Below are positions 1-11,758 of a stretch of 64,000 nt of DNA, in pieces. Location: contig JARHVA010004255.1 in NCBI GenBank assembly GCA_037957365.1, positions 893,001 to 957,000 of the forward strand. The letters are read 5' to 3'. Each line of letters begins with the position of its first letter. The first letter of the stretch is position 1. This stretch comes from Torreya grandis. Lineage: Eukaryota > Streptophyta > Pinopsida > Cupressales > Taxaceae. Under the pieces are notes generated by a model, which was not told where the DNA came from, ran no database searches, and was given only the letters and a program-made list of their open reading frames with translations. The translations under genes and the position numbers were made by a program.

Positions 1-991
1 AATGACTACACCATTTAGGCTATGGAATTCCTACACCACACACTCTAGTTATCATGTTCATGTAAAATAATTACTAGATTACATAGATTATTCTATTGAC
101 ACTCACTAGTATATAACATTTATGTATTTTTTAGTATCTACCTAGTCATGTACTACATGTTTTGAATCCTTTCACTTCTTACCTTGATTAATTAGATGCA
201 ATAGTATTTATAGCATTTACATGCCTGTCTCTCTTGCTTTGAATAGCTAGATGTGATTGCATTTATTAGTTCATATTTTTTTTACTTGTGTGTGCCTTAG
301 GACATTTGTCAATGTCCTTTGATTGTACTATTGTATGTGTTTGTGGCCTTAACACCAATATTACTTATTTTTAGTTGTATGTGTATGTGGCCATTTGAAC
401 ATGCCTTGGATGCTTTTTTTTCCATAGTTTGAATCACATGTGCCCATGTCCCTTGTTTTCTTGGCCCTTTGGCCTCTTTTTTATCCTTTTTACCTTGCAT
501 TTTTTTGCTTCTTAGTTATTTACAATGCCATAATCCACATCATGCATTATCTTACCTTCTTAGATGCCATAATGGACATCATGCTCCATCCCTCCTTGAT
601 AACTACATAGGCTTTTAGTTTTATTTTAGTATATTTCACATGTTATTACAATGTTACATCTATCTAGTCTTACCCCTATTAATCTAACAATCTCCAATAC
701 AAACTATGTTATTTTGAGACATCTTGTGGATTATCATTGATAGATCATGTATTTCACATAAAATACACTTGTAAGGCTCTTTCTTCCAAGGTTAGTCATT
801 GTATGGTCTTCATTCCTACCCTTAGAATAAGGGGCAATAAACAAGGGTTTTGTCATAGAGATCAGAGTTCTCTACCAATTAAAATCCATTTTTAGAACAC
901 TCAGAAAGCCAATCAAAGTTAAAAACATGCATAATAGACCAAAAAAGGGATGAACAAAGAATAATCATCATAAATAGTAAAGGAAAAGAGC

Positions 992-1048
992 ACCCCATTT
1001 AGACTACAATACCCTATAGTAAAGTGGCCACCTTTTGCACTCCTATCC
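992..1048 (+). repeat. Dispersed direct repeat, copy 1
   Basis: About 57 bp with the shared core 'catttagacta', a run 'cc(t/c)tatag', 'aagtg' and 'cctatcc' recur at 2673-2731 in the same orientation, with roughly 80 percent identity by eye. The 1.7-kb spacing could reflect an old duplication or two degraded copies of one repeat family. Confidence 0.6.
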
Positions 1049-1599
1049 AAATAGTCAAAACCCTAGAAAATTTAGAAAAAAAAACAAAAAGATAAGGTCA
1101 ATTACAATTTTAGCAGCTATAGTCTAGTTTATATTGGGTAGTTTCAATAAAATTTTACTTAGATTATCTAGATATAGGGGTATCATGCATGTCATGATGG
1201 CTCTCACTCCTAGGTTTAAATTAGGTAGTTGGTACAACTACCATATTAGAATCCATGTTATAGACTCTAGTGATTGGGGATAATGTGCATGACACATTTA
1301 CCTTATTTTCTTTCCAATTCATTGTATTACCCAAGTATTATTAGTAGTTATGTGACTTATTTCATATATAGGTGGTTTACATCATTTCATAGTGGATTTC
1401 ATATAAGCCTAGTTCTCAATTTTGGAGTGGCTTTCATATAAGGCTAATCTCCACCTTTTGAAGTGGCCAAGATTGGCCTAGTTATTGATACACATTTGGT
1501 TATCCATGACACATTGTCATATTAAAAATCAATCATGGGATTCATGAGCCATCTCATACCACACACATTCATAATGGTGTCAATTCATAATTCACACTG

Positions 1600-1785
1600 A
1601 GTGGGTAATGATGGAGCCAAAGCACTAGCTATCCTTTGTATTCTTGAGCCACCTACTTAAAAGGATTAAACACATAGTCCAAACATTGATTAACACAGGC
1701 ATGTTCATATAGCTTCCCTACATAGTGGGTGATGATGGATCCAAAGGGCCAACCTTTGTAGTCTTGATCCACCCTCAGAGAATTG
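1600..1785 (+). repeat. Two-copy tandem repeat, 124-bp spacing
   Basis: The motif 'agtgggtaatgatggagcc' at 1600 recurs as 'agtgggtgatgatggatcc' at 1724. In both copies it is followed by 'aaag', a form of 'cctttgta(t/g)tcttga' and 'ccacc'. This is a degenerate two-unit duplication with no coding content. Confidence 0.65.
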
Positions 1786-1976
1786 AACACTCAGTTCTAT
1801 TCATGATATTATTCTAGGTGCATCACATACCTAACATCAGTCAACATCACAATAGGTTTTGTATTGGTTTATGTACCTAGTGAGGTGTATTAATTTTTTT
1901 CTCGTCTCCCCTTTTCCTAGATTTTGTATGTTCTTATTTTAGACATAACATGTCTAGTAAGAAGTAATTTACTCAG

Positions 1977-2076
1977 ATATATATATGTATATGTATATGT
2001 ATGTATGTTTATACATACATACATATATATATGTGTATATATATATATATATGTATGTATATTATATATATATGTA

Positions 2077-2107
<31 letters not shown>

Positions 2108-2345
2108 GTATGTATGTATGTATGTATAAACATACATACATATACATATACATATATATATATCTATGTATGTATGTATATATATATATACATATAGATA
2201 CATATATATATACATATATTTATATATACATATATATACATATATACATATATATATACATACATATATATACACACACACACACACACATATATATATA
2301 CACATACATACATATATATACACATACATACATATATATATATAT
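1977..2345. repeat. Compound AT/ATGT/ATAC/AC microsatellite
   Basis: About 370 bp made almost only of TA, TATG, TATACATA and a short (CA) run near 2274-2289. All six-frame open frames over it (Tyr/Ile/His/Met-rich) are translations of the repeat and not genes. The tract alternates between purely (TA) and (TATG/CATA) blocks and contains inverted blocks (tatgtatg facing catacata), so it could form cruciforms. Confidence 0.95.
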
Positions 2346-3950
2346 TCTTCATGTTGTGCTCTCTCTATGCACACATAGAATCACACATATTTTTGGGCTT
2401 CACCCTTACATGTAAGTTTAGGTACGCTTTCTATTTTTCCTTTATCCTAGATTTTTTCTTTGTAGTCATATAAAATATTTAAATTGGTAGTTTGAGTATG
2501 GGTTATGAAACCCCATCCATAGGTCTTTTTTTCATGATCTTACAACTCTTCTAGACACCTTTTTGCTCATTACCAGTCATCTAGAACCTTCTAAATGATT
2601 ATTCCACCTTAGTTAGATAGTATTTTTTATGCCAATCTTATTCCCCCAGGGCTTGATCAGGTAGGATAGGATTGTCCCATTTAGACTATAACACCTTATA
2701 GAGAAGTGTCCCACTTTTTGTGGTCCTATCCATTTGTACTTTGAGCCTCAATAGTCATTTTCATCTAATCCTTATCCTTAATTAGGTTAGCCTAGCATGT
2801 ATACATCTAACCCATGACTGATTGTTCCATATAAGATCCCACTCAAAGCTCATTTATAATGGAGGTGACCAAACTTATAAATAAAGAAAGAATACAAACA
2901 AAGCACTATGGAAAACTTCTTTATTATTTGCACATAGTCACCCAACACAATTACAAACCTACTCAAATCCTCATACTAGTCCCTAGCCACCTCAAACACT
3001 ATCAATTTGGCATTTTCATTTATATCACACTATTGCATAAAGCACACTAAGTAGGAGAACTACATGTGGCTTGATCCATATTCAGAGCATTGGTATGTAG
3101 GTAGAGTTCTCACACAAGGGGTGTGGATTGTATGTTTAATACATATTTCACATTAACCCCCCTCTTTCTCAAGTGACTAAAATTTCATTTTATCAATCAT
3201 GATAGAGAGTTAGGGTTTGAAGAGGAAATCAGCTCTACAAAAATTTGTTTTGATGACCAACACTCAATTTTTCATAGGCATGCTCACACAAGCATAACAC
3301 AACTACCCAAAAAATTGTAGGTCTTTATGATTAGTTTAGAAACCAACAATAAGAATGAACAATAATGTTGGACACCAAATCATCTACTTTTTGGTGCTCC
3401 TATCCTTTTTCATAATGAAATCTAGATTTAGGTTTGTGACACCTTTCCAATTCTACATAGCCATTTTCAACCTTTGTATCAACATTTAAATCTATTTTTT
3501 AGCCAATTTATATTTTTTCTTATTTATTGTTATTTTTATAAAGGTGAAAAAGAAAATTAGTTACAAAAATTAGGATTATACTTATTTCTATATTTTCTAC
3601 TAATTTATTAACCCAGACCTTTAACTAAAATAGGAATAATACTCCATTATTCCCAAAATAAGTTAAATTAGAGTTAAACTCATATATGATTTAGATTTGA
3701 TTGAGTCCTTTAACTCTATATGTTTGCATTCTTAGGCACACAAGATCTTTTCTTTTGTCATTTTTTGCTTGCATGGTGATTATGTGGAAATAATCTAGAA
3801 CCTTTCATGATATTTTTCATAAATGCCTATGAAGAACTAGATATTGGAATTTAAAAATGACCTTCAACTTTGTACCACTAAATCAAAATCATGGATTAAC
3901 ATGGGTTTTCATTTTTAGTCTAGGCCCTCACCTGTCATTAGTCCCTTTGA
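2346..3950. other. AT-rich DNA, no gene recognised
   Basis: No supported gene. The open frame at 2859-3050 (+) has no family signature. The second copy of the 57-bp dispersed repeat lies at 2673-2731. A pyrimidine-rich run 'aacccccctctttctc' near 3156-3171 resembles an inverted polypurine tract or a copia LTR tail, but no LTR or PBS accompanies it. Confidence 0.55.
2673..2731 (+). repeat. Dispersed direct repeat, copy 2
   Basis: This is the partner of the copy at 992-1048: same order of short blocks (catttagacta, cctta-tag, aagtg, cctatcc) in the same orientation. Confidence 0.6.
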
Positions 3951-3954
3951 ATAC

Positions 3955-5640
3955 TGAGCCCCATGGTTGTGCCATTTGGCACCTCTATAGGCCTTCCAAA
4001 CTCTGGTACCTTTGTTAGTCACATACTAAACATGTGTTTCCCATGCATTGATCTCATAGGCTCTTAGAGATATATTGAAAAGTCATCAACACCTTTGTAC
4101 CATTAGATCATCTTTCTATGATGAAGCATGATTTGTAGGATCTATGAAGATGCATGATATTTAATTAAGACATTAAACATAAAAGAACATAAGATAAAAT
4201 GATTTTACCTAAGTATATTCCATATTAATAAACATAAAAGACTTAGGTTAAAGCATTCTATGCTAAGCCTTAAATCAAAAGACTTAACTAGGGACTTTGG
4301 TTTAAATGCATTAGGCTAAGGTTCATTTCGTGTTCATCAAACATGAAATAAAATTTAGGATAAAGTGTTTAATCCTATGTTTTTGAGAATCACAGAAAGG
4401 GGACCATGCCTAAATATTTTAAGCTAAAGTTTACATTGTATTGAATAAACATAATGCATACTTTGGCTAAAATACTTATGTTAAGATTTTAGAGCATGCC
4501 TAAGGGGGTTAAGGGGATATAAGGATCAAAATGTCAAATTTGGACATAGAGTTTTATTGTATTAATAAACACAATAAAATATTTGGTTAAAATAATTTGG
4601 GCTAATTTTTATGTTTAAAAGAGCCCTTTTAAAATAAGACTTAGTATAAGTCTTTAGTCTAATGTTCATGGCATTCAAACACATGTAATGGGGACCTTAG
4701 GATATAGACTTAAACTAAATTCCATTCTGCATATATTTAAACTATGAGATAATTTCACTATTTACAGTTTAAATATCTCAAGCATTTAAACATATTTAGA
4801 GGTCATCCATTCATCTACAAGGAAATTCATGAGATTTTTAAATGGAATTTTGGAGTTTATCCTAGTCCTAGGCAAAATAATTCATTAGCTTAAATGTGAT
4901 GGTCGCGTAGATATCAAATATGTCCTCACAAACATCAAATGATGGTCAAACAAACGTCAAATTTAGGCTCATAAAGTTCTTAGTTTTGATGGGATTAAAG
5001 TTTATGGTCATGCAGATGTAAAATACATCCTCACAAATATCAAATTATGGTTGCACAAACATCAAATTTAAGCTCATCAAATTCTTATGTTCCAATGCAA
5101 GAGTGCCACTTGGTACCTCTGTGGGGCCTCTTGAGATCTTGGACTTAATTCACTCTATCCAATTGAAAATTAAAATAAATCAAGAACCATCTGATCATGA
5201 TCTAAGAGCTTTCTCATGATTGGTCCCTTCTAACATATGGGACCCTTTTCTTTTAAGCTTTGAATGCAAGGGTGTCGCATGGTAATTCGATGGGCCTCCT
5301 AAGGCTTTGAATTTTCAATGGTGTCTTCACTCTATCTAATATATGGTCTATGATGAAGTGAGATAAATTTATCATGATCTAAGTGCTTGAATGTGATTGG
5401 TATAAAGGATTAAGTTCTCAACTTATCAGGATTCCAGTGTGTCATTTGATTAAAAGGCCATGATGAAGCATAGATTATTAGATCTTACAACATGTATGAT
5501 ATTTAAGTTAGGACCCAAGATGAAAGAAACTTAGGCTACACAATTTAGACTAAGGTTTCATTTGTATTAATAAATATGAATAGGACCTTAATTTTAAATC
5601 TTTAGGCTAAGTAGGAAATAGTAAAGGGAAACATGCTAGA
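3955..5640 (+). repeat. Complex degenerate tandem-repeat region
   Basis: Several repeat series are interleaved. (1) Variants of 'attaataaacat' flanked by 'ggctaa(g)gtt' occur at about 4223, 4332, 4440, 4561, 4672 and 4783, spaced 108-121 bp, and reappear near 5565. (2) Two 105-bp units start at 4899 and 5004 ('atggtc' followed by repeated 'catcaaat'). (3) Units of about 168 bp begin with 'aatgcaag(a/g)gtg' at 5094 and 5262, with a weaker one at 5431 and a related block at about 3962. A block with 'atgatgaagca' and 'atgatattta' is present near 4118 and again near 5460, so a larger duplicated module is likely. No coding sequence is evident. Such arrays are common in long gypsy LTRs and UTRs, but I could not identify element ends. 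Confidence 0.6.
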
Positions 5641-7500
5641 AAATGAGAGGAACCCTGCTAGCATAAAATTAGACCACACTTTAGAAGAAGAAAAAGGAAC
5701 AAAGGGGAAAATAAAAGTGGACCAAGCATAATTTTTAAGCTAAGGTTTGGTCATGTTAGAAAACATGATCAAGATTTAACATAATAATTGGGCTTAATTC
5801 CAAAACAAGATTAAAATATTCTTACCAATTTTCTACTTCCTAATTCAAATTCAAATTTGAACTAAGGGTTTATGCTAGGGTTTTAGAGCATGAATCTATC
5901 AACAAGGACCTCATGGAAATTGTAAATAAAAGACATGAAGTTTGGTTATTAGAAATGTTAGAAAATCTTAAAGAAAAACATAGATCAATAAGCCAATATT
6001 ATAAAATTGGTTGATCTTCAAATTCTAATAATGTTCAAAACAAACCATGCTTTTAGGGACAAGCTCCAAAATATCTCAATGGTACCAATTTTAGAAAAAA
6101 GGAGGTATGTTGACGTCAACAGTTACAAACCCTCAAATTTGACATGGATTATGTTTATGAGGTCCCTAAAGTGAATCAAATGTTTCTTTTGAGTTTCACA
6201 TGTGTGATCATTAATGAGAGCCAAATCTCAGTTTGTAGGCATGAAGGAGTAATTGATTGTTAATTAGAGAGAGAAACAAGTGGATTAAGTGCACTTTCAT
6301 TTAATGTATAGTCATGAAATTTTTCATAGAGTTGTAAGAGCACACTAGATACTCAAAACCATGTTTATTTTTCTTATATCATCTTTAGAATGTTCTACAC
6401 AAGGAGATTTGTATGTTTTGAGGGATATGAGGGTAAGTGTGGACTTAGGTACGAAAATGAAGTGTTGGAGAGTGTTTGATGCATCCAATAGGGTTGATAT
6501 AAGTTTGTTAAGACTTAGAGAGGTCCTTTATGGAGAGATATTGAATTAATGAATATGAAATCAATATTTAAGGATTTTTGAGTAAAGAGAGGTGTAACAA
6601 GACTAATGGATTTAGAGACACCCAAGAAGAAATGATCACTACAATAATGTTAGTGTAAGAAGGTTATAAAAATGATATAAGGTATAAATAACAAGGGTAG
6701 AGGGAAAATTAAAGTTAAATTTATGATTAATTATTCCACTTGTCACCTATGAAGCCAAGAGGAGGGAAGTTTTAATAAGAAACAATATGTATCAAGTAAA
6801 GAAAGAAACTCTTTCACCATTTCCAAGATGAAGCATCTTCAAGAAGGAAACACATGTCATTGAAGACCTTATGAGACTATTATATAACCTCCTTCTTGAT
6901 TTTAACTCTTGTCATGATTTCTTGACACTTGTTAATGACTCTCTTCTATGCCCTTACTCTCTCTCCTTTTCTCATTCTCTATAAATGCAACCTTGTTTAT
7001 CTTTGTAAGAATCCTTTGGTTGAATATGGTGAAGCCCTGATATAATGAACACTTGAACTATGCCTTTGAATAATGAATGAAGTTTATTATTACCTCCTCA
7101 CATGCTTGTGATAAGTGTACTTTTGTGATTGTTGATGAATGCTAGTAGTAGTGATTGTATTCTCTCTCATTTGTCCTCTCCTACCTCTTTGCAAATGGAT
7201 TGTCTTATTTTAGGTCAAATGTTGAATTTGATTTATTTTTTCATGGTTTTAAAGTGGATTTTTATTCATTAGTGCCTTACTTAGACCTCTTTACCAACCC
7301 TCTCATTTAATGCATTGTCTTTAACCTCTTTGTTGAAATAATCATGCTTGAAGGTCCTTGTTTTTAGAAGTGTAATCAGATTTAGGCCAAATTCATGATT
7401 TTAGTGCATGATATTCAAGTGGAGGGTGTTAATTTGTTGCATCACCTCCCTTAGTTTTTTATTTTCATGTTATCCTTATACATCTTCCTTTACAAGTTTA
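5641..7500. other. AT-rich DNA, possible LTR remnant
   Basis: No gene is recognised; the 62-codon open frame at 6361-6549 has no motif. A pyrimidine-rich stretch at about 6935-6980 leads into a good plant-type TATA box (6980-6986). This would suit the promoter part of an old retrotransposon LTR, but neither LTR end nor a second copy was found. Confidence 0.4.
6980..6986 (+). promoter_or_regulatory. Candidate TATA box
   Basis: TATAAAT follows a CT-rich stretch (ctctctccttttctcattc), a composition typical of plant core promoters and of LTR U3/R junctions. No transcript evidence exists and no coding region follows, so it is more likely a relic LTR promoter than a gene promoter. Confidence 0.3.
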
Positions 7501-8514
7501 GTGTAGTGAGCCTAACTAATACATGAAGGTGAACTAACTCTATAATGTATAGGTTTGATCCACTTAAAGGTCACCCAAAACTTAGGATAAATCTCATTGA
7601 ATAGGTCAATTTTAAAGGGCTTTAATCACATTCTCAAGGGTGTAAATTTGAGTTATAATAGTTCCATTACATATACTTATCTTTAAATTTTTTTGTAACT
7701 TATCTTGCTTACTTTCTTTCCATTCTTCTTCTTGATTGTTCTCTAGATGATTGTCCTCTTAACTAATTTCTTAGCTATCATATTATTCTATTTGGAACTC
7801 TTCATAATTTTTTTCCTTTAGTTTTTATTTCATAAAAGACACCATGTTTTCATACCAAGAATCTATGTTCTATTTCATGGAATGCTTATAACTATATTCT
7901 CCCCTACAATTCTAAAAATTTATTTTAGGCTCTTCACATGATAACCTATCTATTTTTTTGTCCTCCAAAATAAATTCTTTCTGCTCACTCACATACTTCT
8001 CTTCTTTCACCTTGTTAAAAAGCTTGTTTGAGCTGCTCATATGGCAACTTTTCTTCTACAACCAACTCTCTATGATTCATTAACAACTTGTTTTCATTGT
8101 TATTTTTAAGTTTTAAGGCCCCAAATTGGGTAATCTCTTTATCAAATTATATACCTATAATGACACACTTAAATATATTGTTATAATCAAAATATTGAGG
8201 CTTAATTTTTTTTTCAATTTATTCTTTGGGTCTTCTAGTAACCTTATCATCATTTTCTTATTTTTGAATTCTTGCTACCTAATTTTCCTTTCCACAATCT
8301 ACTTAATTGGCCACTTAGCCAACTTATTAATTTTTATGAGTAACCCTCATTGTAATTTATTCCATTATTCTAAACATTTCTTTAAATCTACTAGAGTCTA
8401 CTTCATCTCATCTATCTCTTTTTGAATCTCCTCTTATTTTCTCACTTCACTATTCCTTTGTATTTGGTGGTTCTTTTCTCTTTTCACTCCTTCCATTATT
8501 TTTATACTTCTTAT
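7500..8514 (-). pseudogene. Lys/Glu-rich coiled-coil-like remnant, split by copia
   Basis: Read on the minus strand, the frame from about 15060 to 14925 and, after removal of the copia insertion, from 8514 to about 8100 gives a Lys/Glu/Ile-rich helical-looking protein (for example EEIQKEIDEMK and LLIKINKLAKW) with several stops. The join falls exactly at the copia target duplication, so the frame may once have been continuous across it. It could be a retrotransposon ORF or a host coiled-coil gene relic. The + strand here is pyrimidine-rich, so Lys/Glu richness may be compositional, which keeps confidence low. I do not recognise a family. Confidence 0.3.
8510..8514 (+). other. Target-site duplication (left) of + copia
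   Basis: CTTAT immediately precedes the LTR and corresponds to CGTAT at 14925-14929 after the other LTR, with one mismatch. Copia integrases generate 5-bp duplications. Confidence 0.7.
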
Positions 8515-8900
8515 TGTTAGGACTTGTTCCAAAGTCTTAACATTAAGTTAGATTTTTTTGGTAGGTTAATTAATATTATTGTAATTGGGGAATGCATCTT
8601 TTAATAAAGACAACCCTATAAAACAAAGTTACTTAGTTTAATTTTAGGTAGTTTTCATGTTTTATATTTATTAATTAGAACTACCTTATGGGTTATTTTC
8701 CCATAAATAGTTGGTTATAGGATTAGTTGTTTTTTAATGGTCATTAGTAAAAACTATATATAAATCAATGTTTGCATTGTAAAAGGGTTAATGGAGTAAA
8801 GGCACCCTTATATACTTGTTTTTTTCAAATATTAATAAAATACTTGTGCACTCACACTAAGCGGGGACAAGGTTCAAACTATTTGTTTAAGGAGTTATCA
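8515..8900 (+). repeat. 5' LTR of + copia
   Basis: 386 bp, starting TGTTAGGACT and ending GGAGTTATCA. It contains CTATATATAAATC near 8754-8766, a probable TATA box at the U3/R junction, and AATAAAA near 8834, a probable polyadenylation signal. It matches 14541-14924 along its whole length. Confidence 0.95.
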
Positions 8901-8901
8901 G

Positions 8902-8913
8902 TGGTATCAGAGC
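8902..8913 (+). other. Primer-binding site (initiator Met tRNA)
   Basis: TGGTATCAGAGC lies one base after the 5' LTR. It is complementary to the 3' end of plant initiator-methionine tRNA, the standard primer of plant copia elements, and is unmutated. Confidence 0.95.
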
Positions 8914-9230
8914 ATGGTAATTTTAGGAGCTTCATGAATTTGAAAGGAAGGCAAGGTGAAAAGTCAAATTCATGTGAATTCAATGGCATGAAATAAGGTA
9001 TGCCACATAAAATAAAAAGTTTATTGGTTTAAATGTTTGAAAAATTATTAAATATTTTATTTTTTCAAATATTTTCTACATTTAAACATGTGTATTTTCC
9101 ATATACCATAATCTGGTCATTTTGGCCATTTGATACTCCATTTTATTATGTTAAAACTCCTCATTTGGCATAAAAAATGATTTTTTTAGCATTTAAATGT
9201 TATTAAATTCATTATTTTTTTTGTAAAAAT

Positions 9231-9529
9231 GGACTTGTACAGCCTGTTTACTTGTGAAAAACCTCTATAATTTTCATTTATGGCTACCATTATTGATTTA
9301 ATTCATTCTCAACCCCTTTAAATTAAAAAACCCCTACAAATCTTGTTAAAAGCCATATTTTTCATTATCAAATGAAAATCTAGCAATTTTTTTGGACTTG
9401 TACGGCCAATGGTATGGCCTTCCAACACCCTGGCTAAGATTTGAATCCATTCCTTGCAAAAATACCTTGCAAATTTACCAAATCTCAATCAAAATCAATT
9501 TTATGCTGCCTGTATGGATTTGTACAGCC
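9231..9529 (+). repeat. Thrice-repeated 14-mer in copia leader
   Basis: GGAYTTGTACRGCC occurs at 9231, 9394 and 9516 in the untranslated leader. Three near-identical 14-mers within 300 bp of AT-rich sequence are unlikely to be chance. They may be leader signals (dimerisation or packaging) or relics of a duplicated segment. No function can be assigned from sequence. Confidence 0.5.
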
Positions 9530-9809
9530 TCCAATAGATAGAATAGGTGCAAATAAATTACTAGGAGTAGCCATGGCATCCCAGGCAAACATGGCATAGT
9601 AATAAAATTGGGAAATATTTTCTTTTATATTTCTAAAGTTTGGTTATCATAAATTTGATGTGACTGGGTCCCACAAGAGGAAGCCTAAGTGAGAAGACTA
9701 AAAAGGGAAAAATCTTGGATTTATTTACATATATGTAAAAAAAAATTATTTTCCCTCATCCACAAAATCTAGAATAAGTAGAAATTTTTGAGTGTTATAT
9801 CTTGAAAGT

Positions 9810-9960
9810 GCTCTTAGAGCAATTGGTTGAATTCATTTTGTACGAAGTTTGCAAAGGAGGAGGTCACGGGTTCAAATCCCTTCTTCTTGAAATTTCTTTT
9901 TCTTTAGAATATACTTTCTATAAAAGGAATATTCCCTTTTAAAATATACTTTTTGTATGC
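9810..9960 (+). mobile_element. tRNA-derived SINE-like insertion in copia leader
   Basis: A 151-bp segment is bracketed by the exact 9-bp direct repeat CTTGAAAGT (9801-9809 and 9961-9969). It carries a pol III A-box-like TAGAGCAATTGG (9815-9826) and a consensus B box GGTTCAAATCC (9869-9879), 54 bp apart. The T-arm stem around the B box is mostly paired, but the D stem and acceptor stem are degenerate, so this is not a working tRNA gene. A tRNA-headed SINE with a short TSD fits best. The tail is T/A-rich and not a clean poly(A). The alternative is a tRNA pseudogene captured in the leader. Confidence 0.55.
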
Positions 9961-10291
9961 CTTGAAAGTTGTAAAATGCATACTTATTGTATTATGTTGT
10001 TTTTTTCAAAAAAGGGGAATTAAAACTTTATTTTTTTTTACATTGTTATAGTGATATAAGGGTGTAATTTGTGGAATAAGGTTGTCATTTGGCAAATAAG
10101 GGTGTAATCATTTATTTTTTGTGAGGTTAAGTACAAAACCCATCAAAAATTCATGTTTTTCTTTTGCGCTCTATGCGGAGGTTAAGTGAAAAACCCATAG
10201 AAGTAGTGTCTTATGCAGTGAGTGTGATATGTGTTTCATCTCTTTTGAATTTTGTCACACTTTTGTCTACTACACTTGCTTTTATTTCAAG

Positions 10292-11200
10292 ATGCCAAAT
10301 ATTCAAAATTTTCTTTCAGATGGTGATAGATTAACACTTTCCAATTATTCTAATTGGAAATGATTGATGGAGGCTTCACTAGTTTTTAATGAGTTATGGG
10401 ATATTGTCAAGAATGAAAATCCCACATTGCCAATAAAGCAGGCTAAATTAGATGTATTTAATTTGTGTGATTCTAGGGCCTTATCTCTCATTAAATGTTG
10501 TTGTACTCATGATACTTATGTTCATATTGAAAATTCTCCTCACAGTTACACTGCATGGAAAACATTGTTAGATTTGTATGATAAGAAACCTAAGCATAAG
10601 AAGATAGATATTCATATGCAGTTGTTTAATTTTTCATTAGATGAAGATGGGGATATGGGAGAATATATGTCTAAGTTGAAAAATATCACTACTGAGTACA
10701 CTAAGGCTGGTTTTTGAAAACTAGATGATGACCTCATAGTCACTGCTACTTTGAAAGGACTGCCAGGGTCATATATGAATGTTGGTGAAATGTTGCATGT
10801 CTTTGACAAGATCATAGGCATCACCTTTGATAATTTGGCTGAGTTTATCATCCAACATGACCTCTCTCTACCCAAGAAATCCAAGAAAACTAAAGAAGCC
10901 CATGTTTTAGAGTCAAAGCCTAGTTCATCTTAATCTAGACATCAAAATAATAGAGGAAATAGTTACAGAGGGGGTCAAGGTTACAGAGGAGGTAGATATC
11001 AAAAAAAAGGTATGGGTCATTCAAATAATCAACAATCTAACCAATCAAATTCACATGAAAAAAGTGATCGAGGATATGGTCATAACTCATATAGGGGTAG
11101 AGGTTAAGGTAGATCAGACATTCAGTGTCATACATGTGGAAAATTTGGTCACACTACCTCATAATGTAGGATTCCTTTTGATAAAATTTAGAGGCCACAA
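10292..11200 (+). pseudogene. copia Gag (nucleocapsid) pseudogene
   Basis: Gag is the structural protein that packages the element's RNA. The ATG at 10292 opens a frame beginning MPNIQNF, which runs without frameshift into protease. Stops lie at 10361 (TGA), 10715 (TGA), 10931 (TAA), 11105 (TAA), 11162 (TAA) and 11189 (TAG). The UBN2-type copia gag core is visible around codons 20-200 (for example AWKTLLDLYD and LDDDLIVTATLKGLP), followed by an Arg/Gly-rich tract (YRGGQGYRGGR) and a CCHC zinc knuckle at 11126-11167 (C-X2-C-X4-H-X4-C) with all four ligands kept. Every stop can arise by one C-to-T or G-to-A change. The ATG was chosen because it is the first in frame and gives the usual short N-terminus. 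Confidence 0.9.
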
Positions 11201-11203
11201 AAA

Positions 11204-11758
11204 GTGACTAAGTCAAACTCTACTCAATATGTTGATCATGACTATGATGAGTCCAGTAATGTTGCCCATGAATTTGCATTCACTACTTTGGGGCACATTG
11301 ATTATATTGAATATGAGGCTAGAGATGAGCTCACAGATGTATGGGTTTTAGACACAGGAGCAACAAAAAACATGACATTTAGGAGAGATTTCTTTTGGTC
11401 TTTTAAGGAAGCTTCTCTCTCTCCAGTTGCCTTAGAAAATAAGTCTATGCATACACCACTAGGACTTGGATCTATTCAGATTCTTCTTCCTAATGGGTCA
11501 ATAAAATACTTAGAGGATGTTTGCTATGTTCCCACATTGAAGAAACACTTAATTTCTTTGGTAACTATTCGAAATAAAGGTTATCAAATAGTGCTTGAAA
11601 ATAGACTCATTTACATCAATTCAATGAAGGATGATTATAAAATAATGTATACAAGATATGAAGATGGAAACTTGGTTAGATTGCATTGTAAAGTGCTTTC
11701 TCCCACTATAGAACTTGTGGTAGTTGTTGACATAGGTACAGGTACTATGTCTACATAA
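11204..11758 (+). pseudogene. copia protease (aspartic) pseudogene
   Basis: This region cuts the Gag-Pol polyprotein in an active element. It continues the gag frame. The active site DTGA is at 11351-11362 within VWVLDTGAT, as in copia proteases, and the downstream region has LGSIQILLPNGS and DVCYVPTLKKHLIS, both hallmark blocks of this family. The open segment is 184 codons and ends at TAA 11756-11758, directly before the pre-integrase HHCC region in the same frame. The protease domain itself is intact; the polyprotein around it is not. Confidence 0.9.

Larger units (their letters stand above)
1..1976. other. AT-rich DNA, no gene recognised
   Basis: I see no coding region that I can support here. 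The short open frame at 309-500 (minus) has no recognisable motif. The stretch contains one member of a dispersed 57-bp direct-repeat pair (about 992-1048) and a two-copy 124-bp repeat (about 1600-1785), both listed separately. It is probably old repeat-derived DNA. Confidence 0.6.

Noticed and set aside
1917..2415. Several Tyr/Ile/His-rich open frames on both strands
   Set aside because: They are translations of the AT/ATGT microsatellite.
3150..3175. Polypurine tract of a minus strand element ('aacccccctctttctc')
   Set aside because: No LTR terminus or coding region accompanies it.
3955..5640. CRISPR-like array
   Set aside because: Repeats are degenerate, of uneven period and without short constant repeats and unique spacers; this is plant nuclear DNA.
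9808..9886. Functional tRNA gene
   Set aside because: A and B boxes are present, but the D stem and acceptor stem do not pair, and it is flanked by a 9-bp duplication; SINE-like is the better call.
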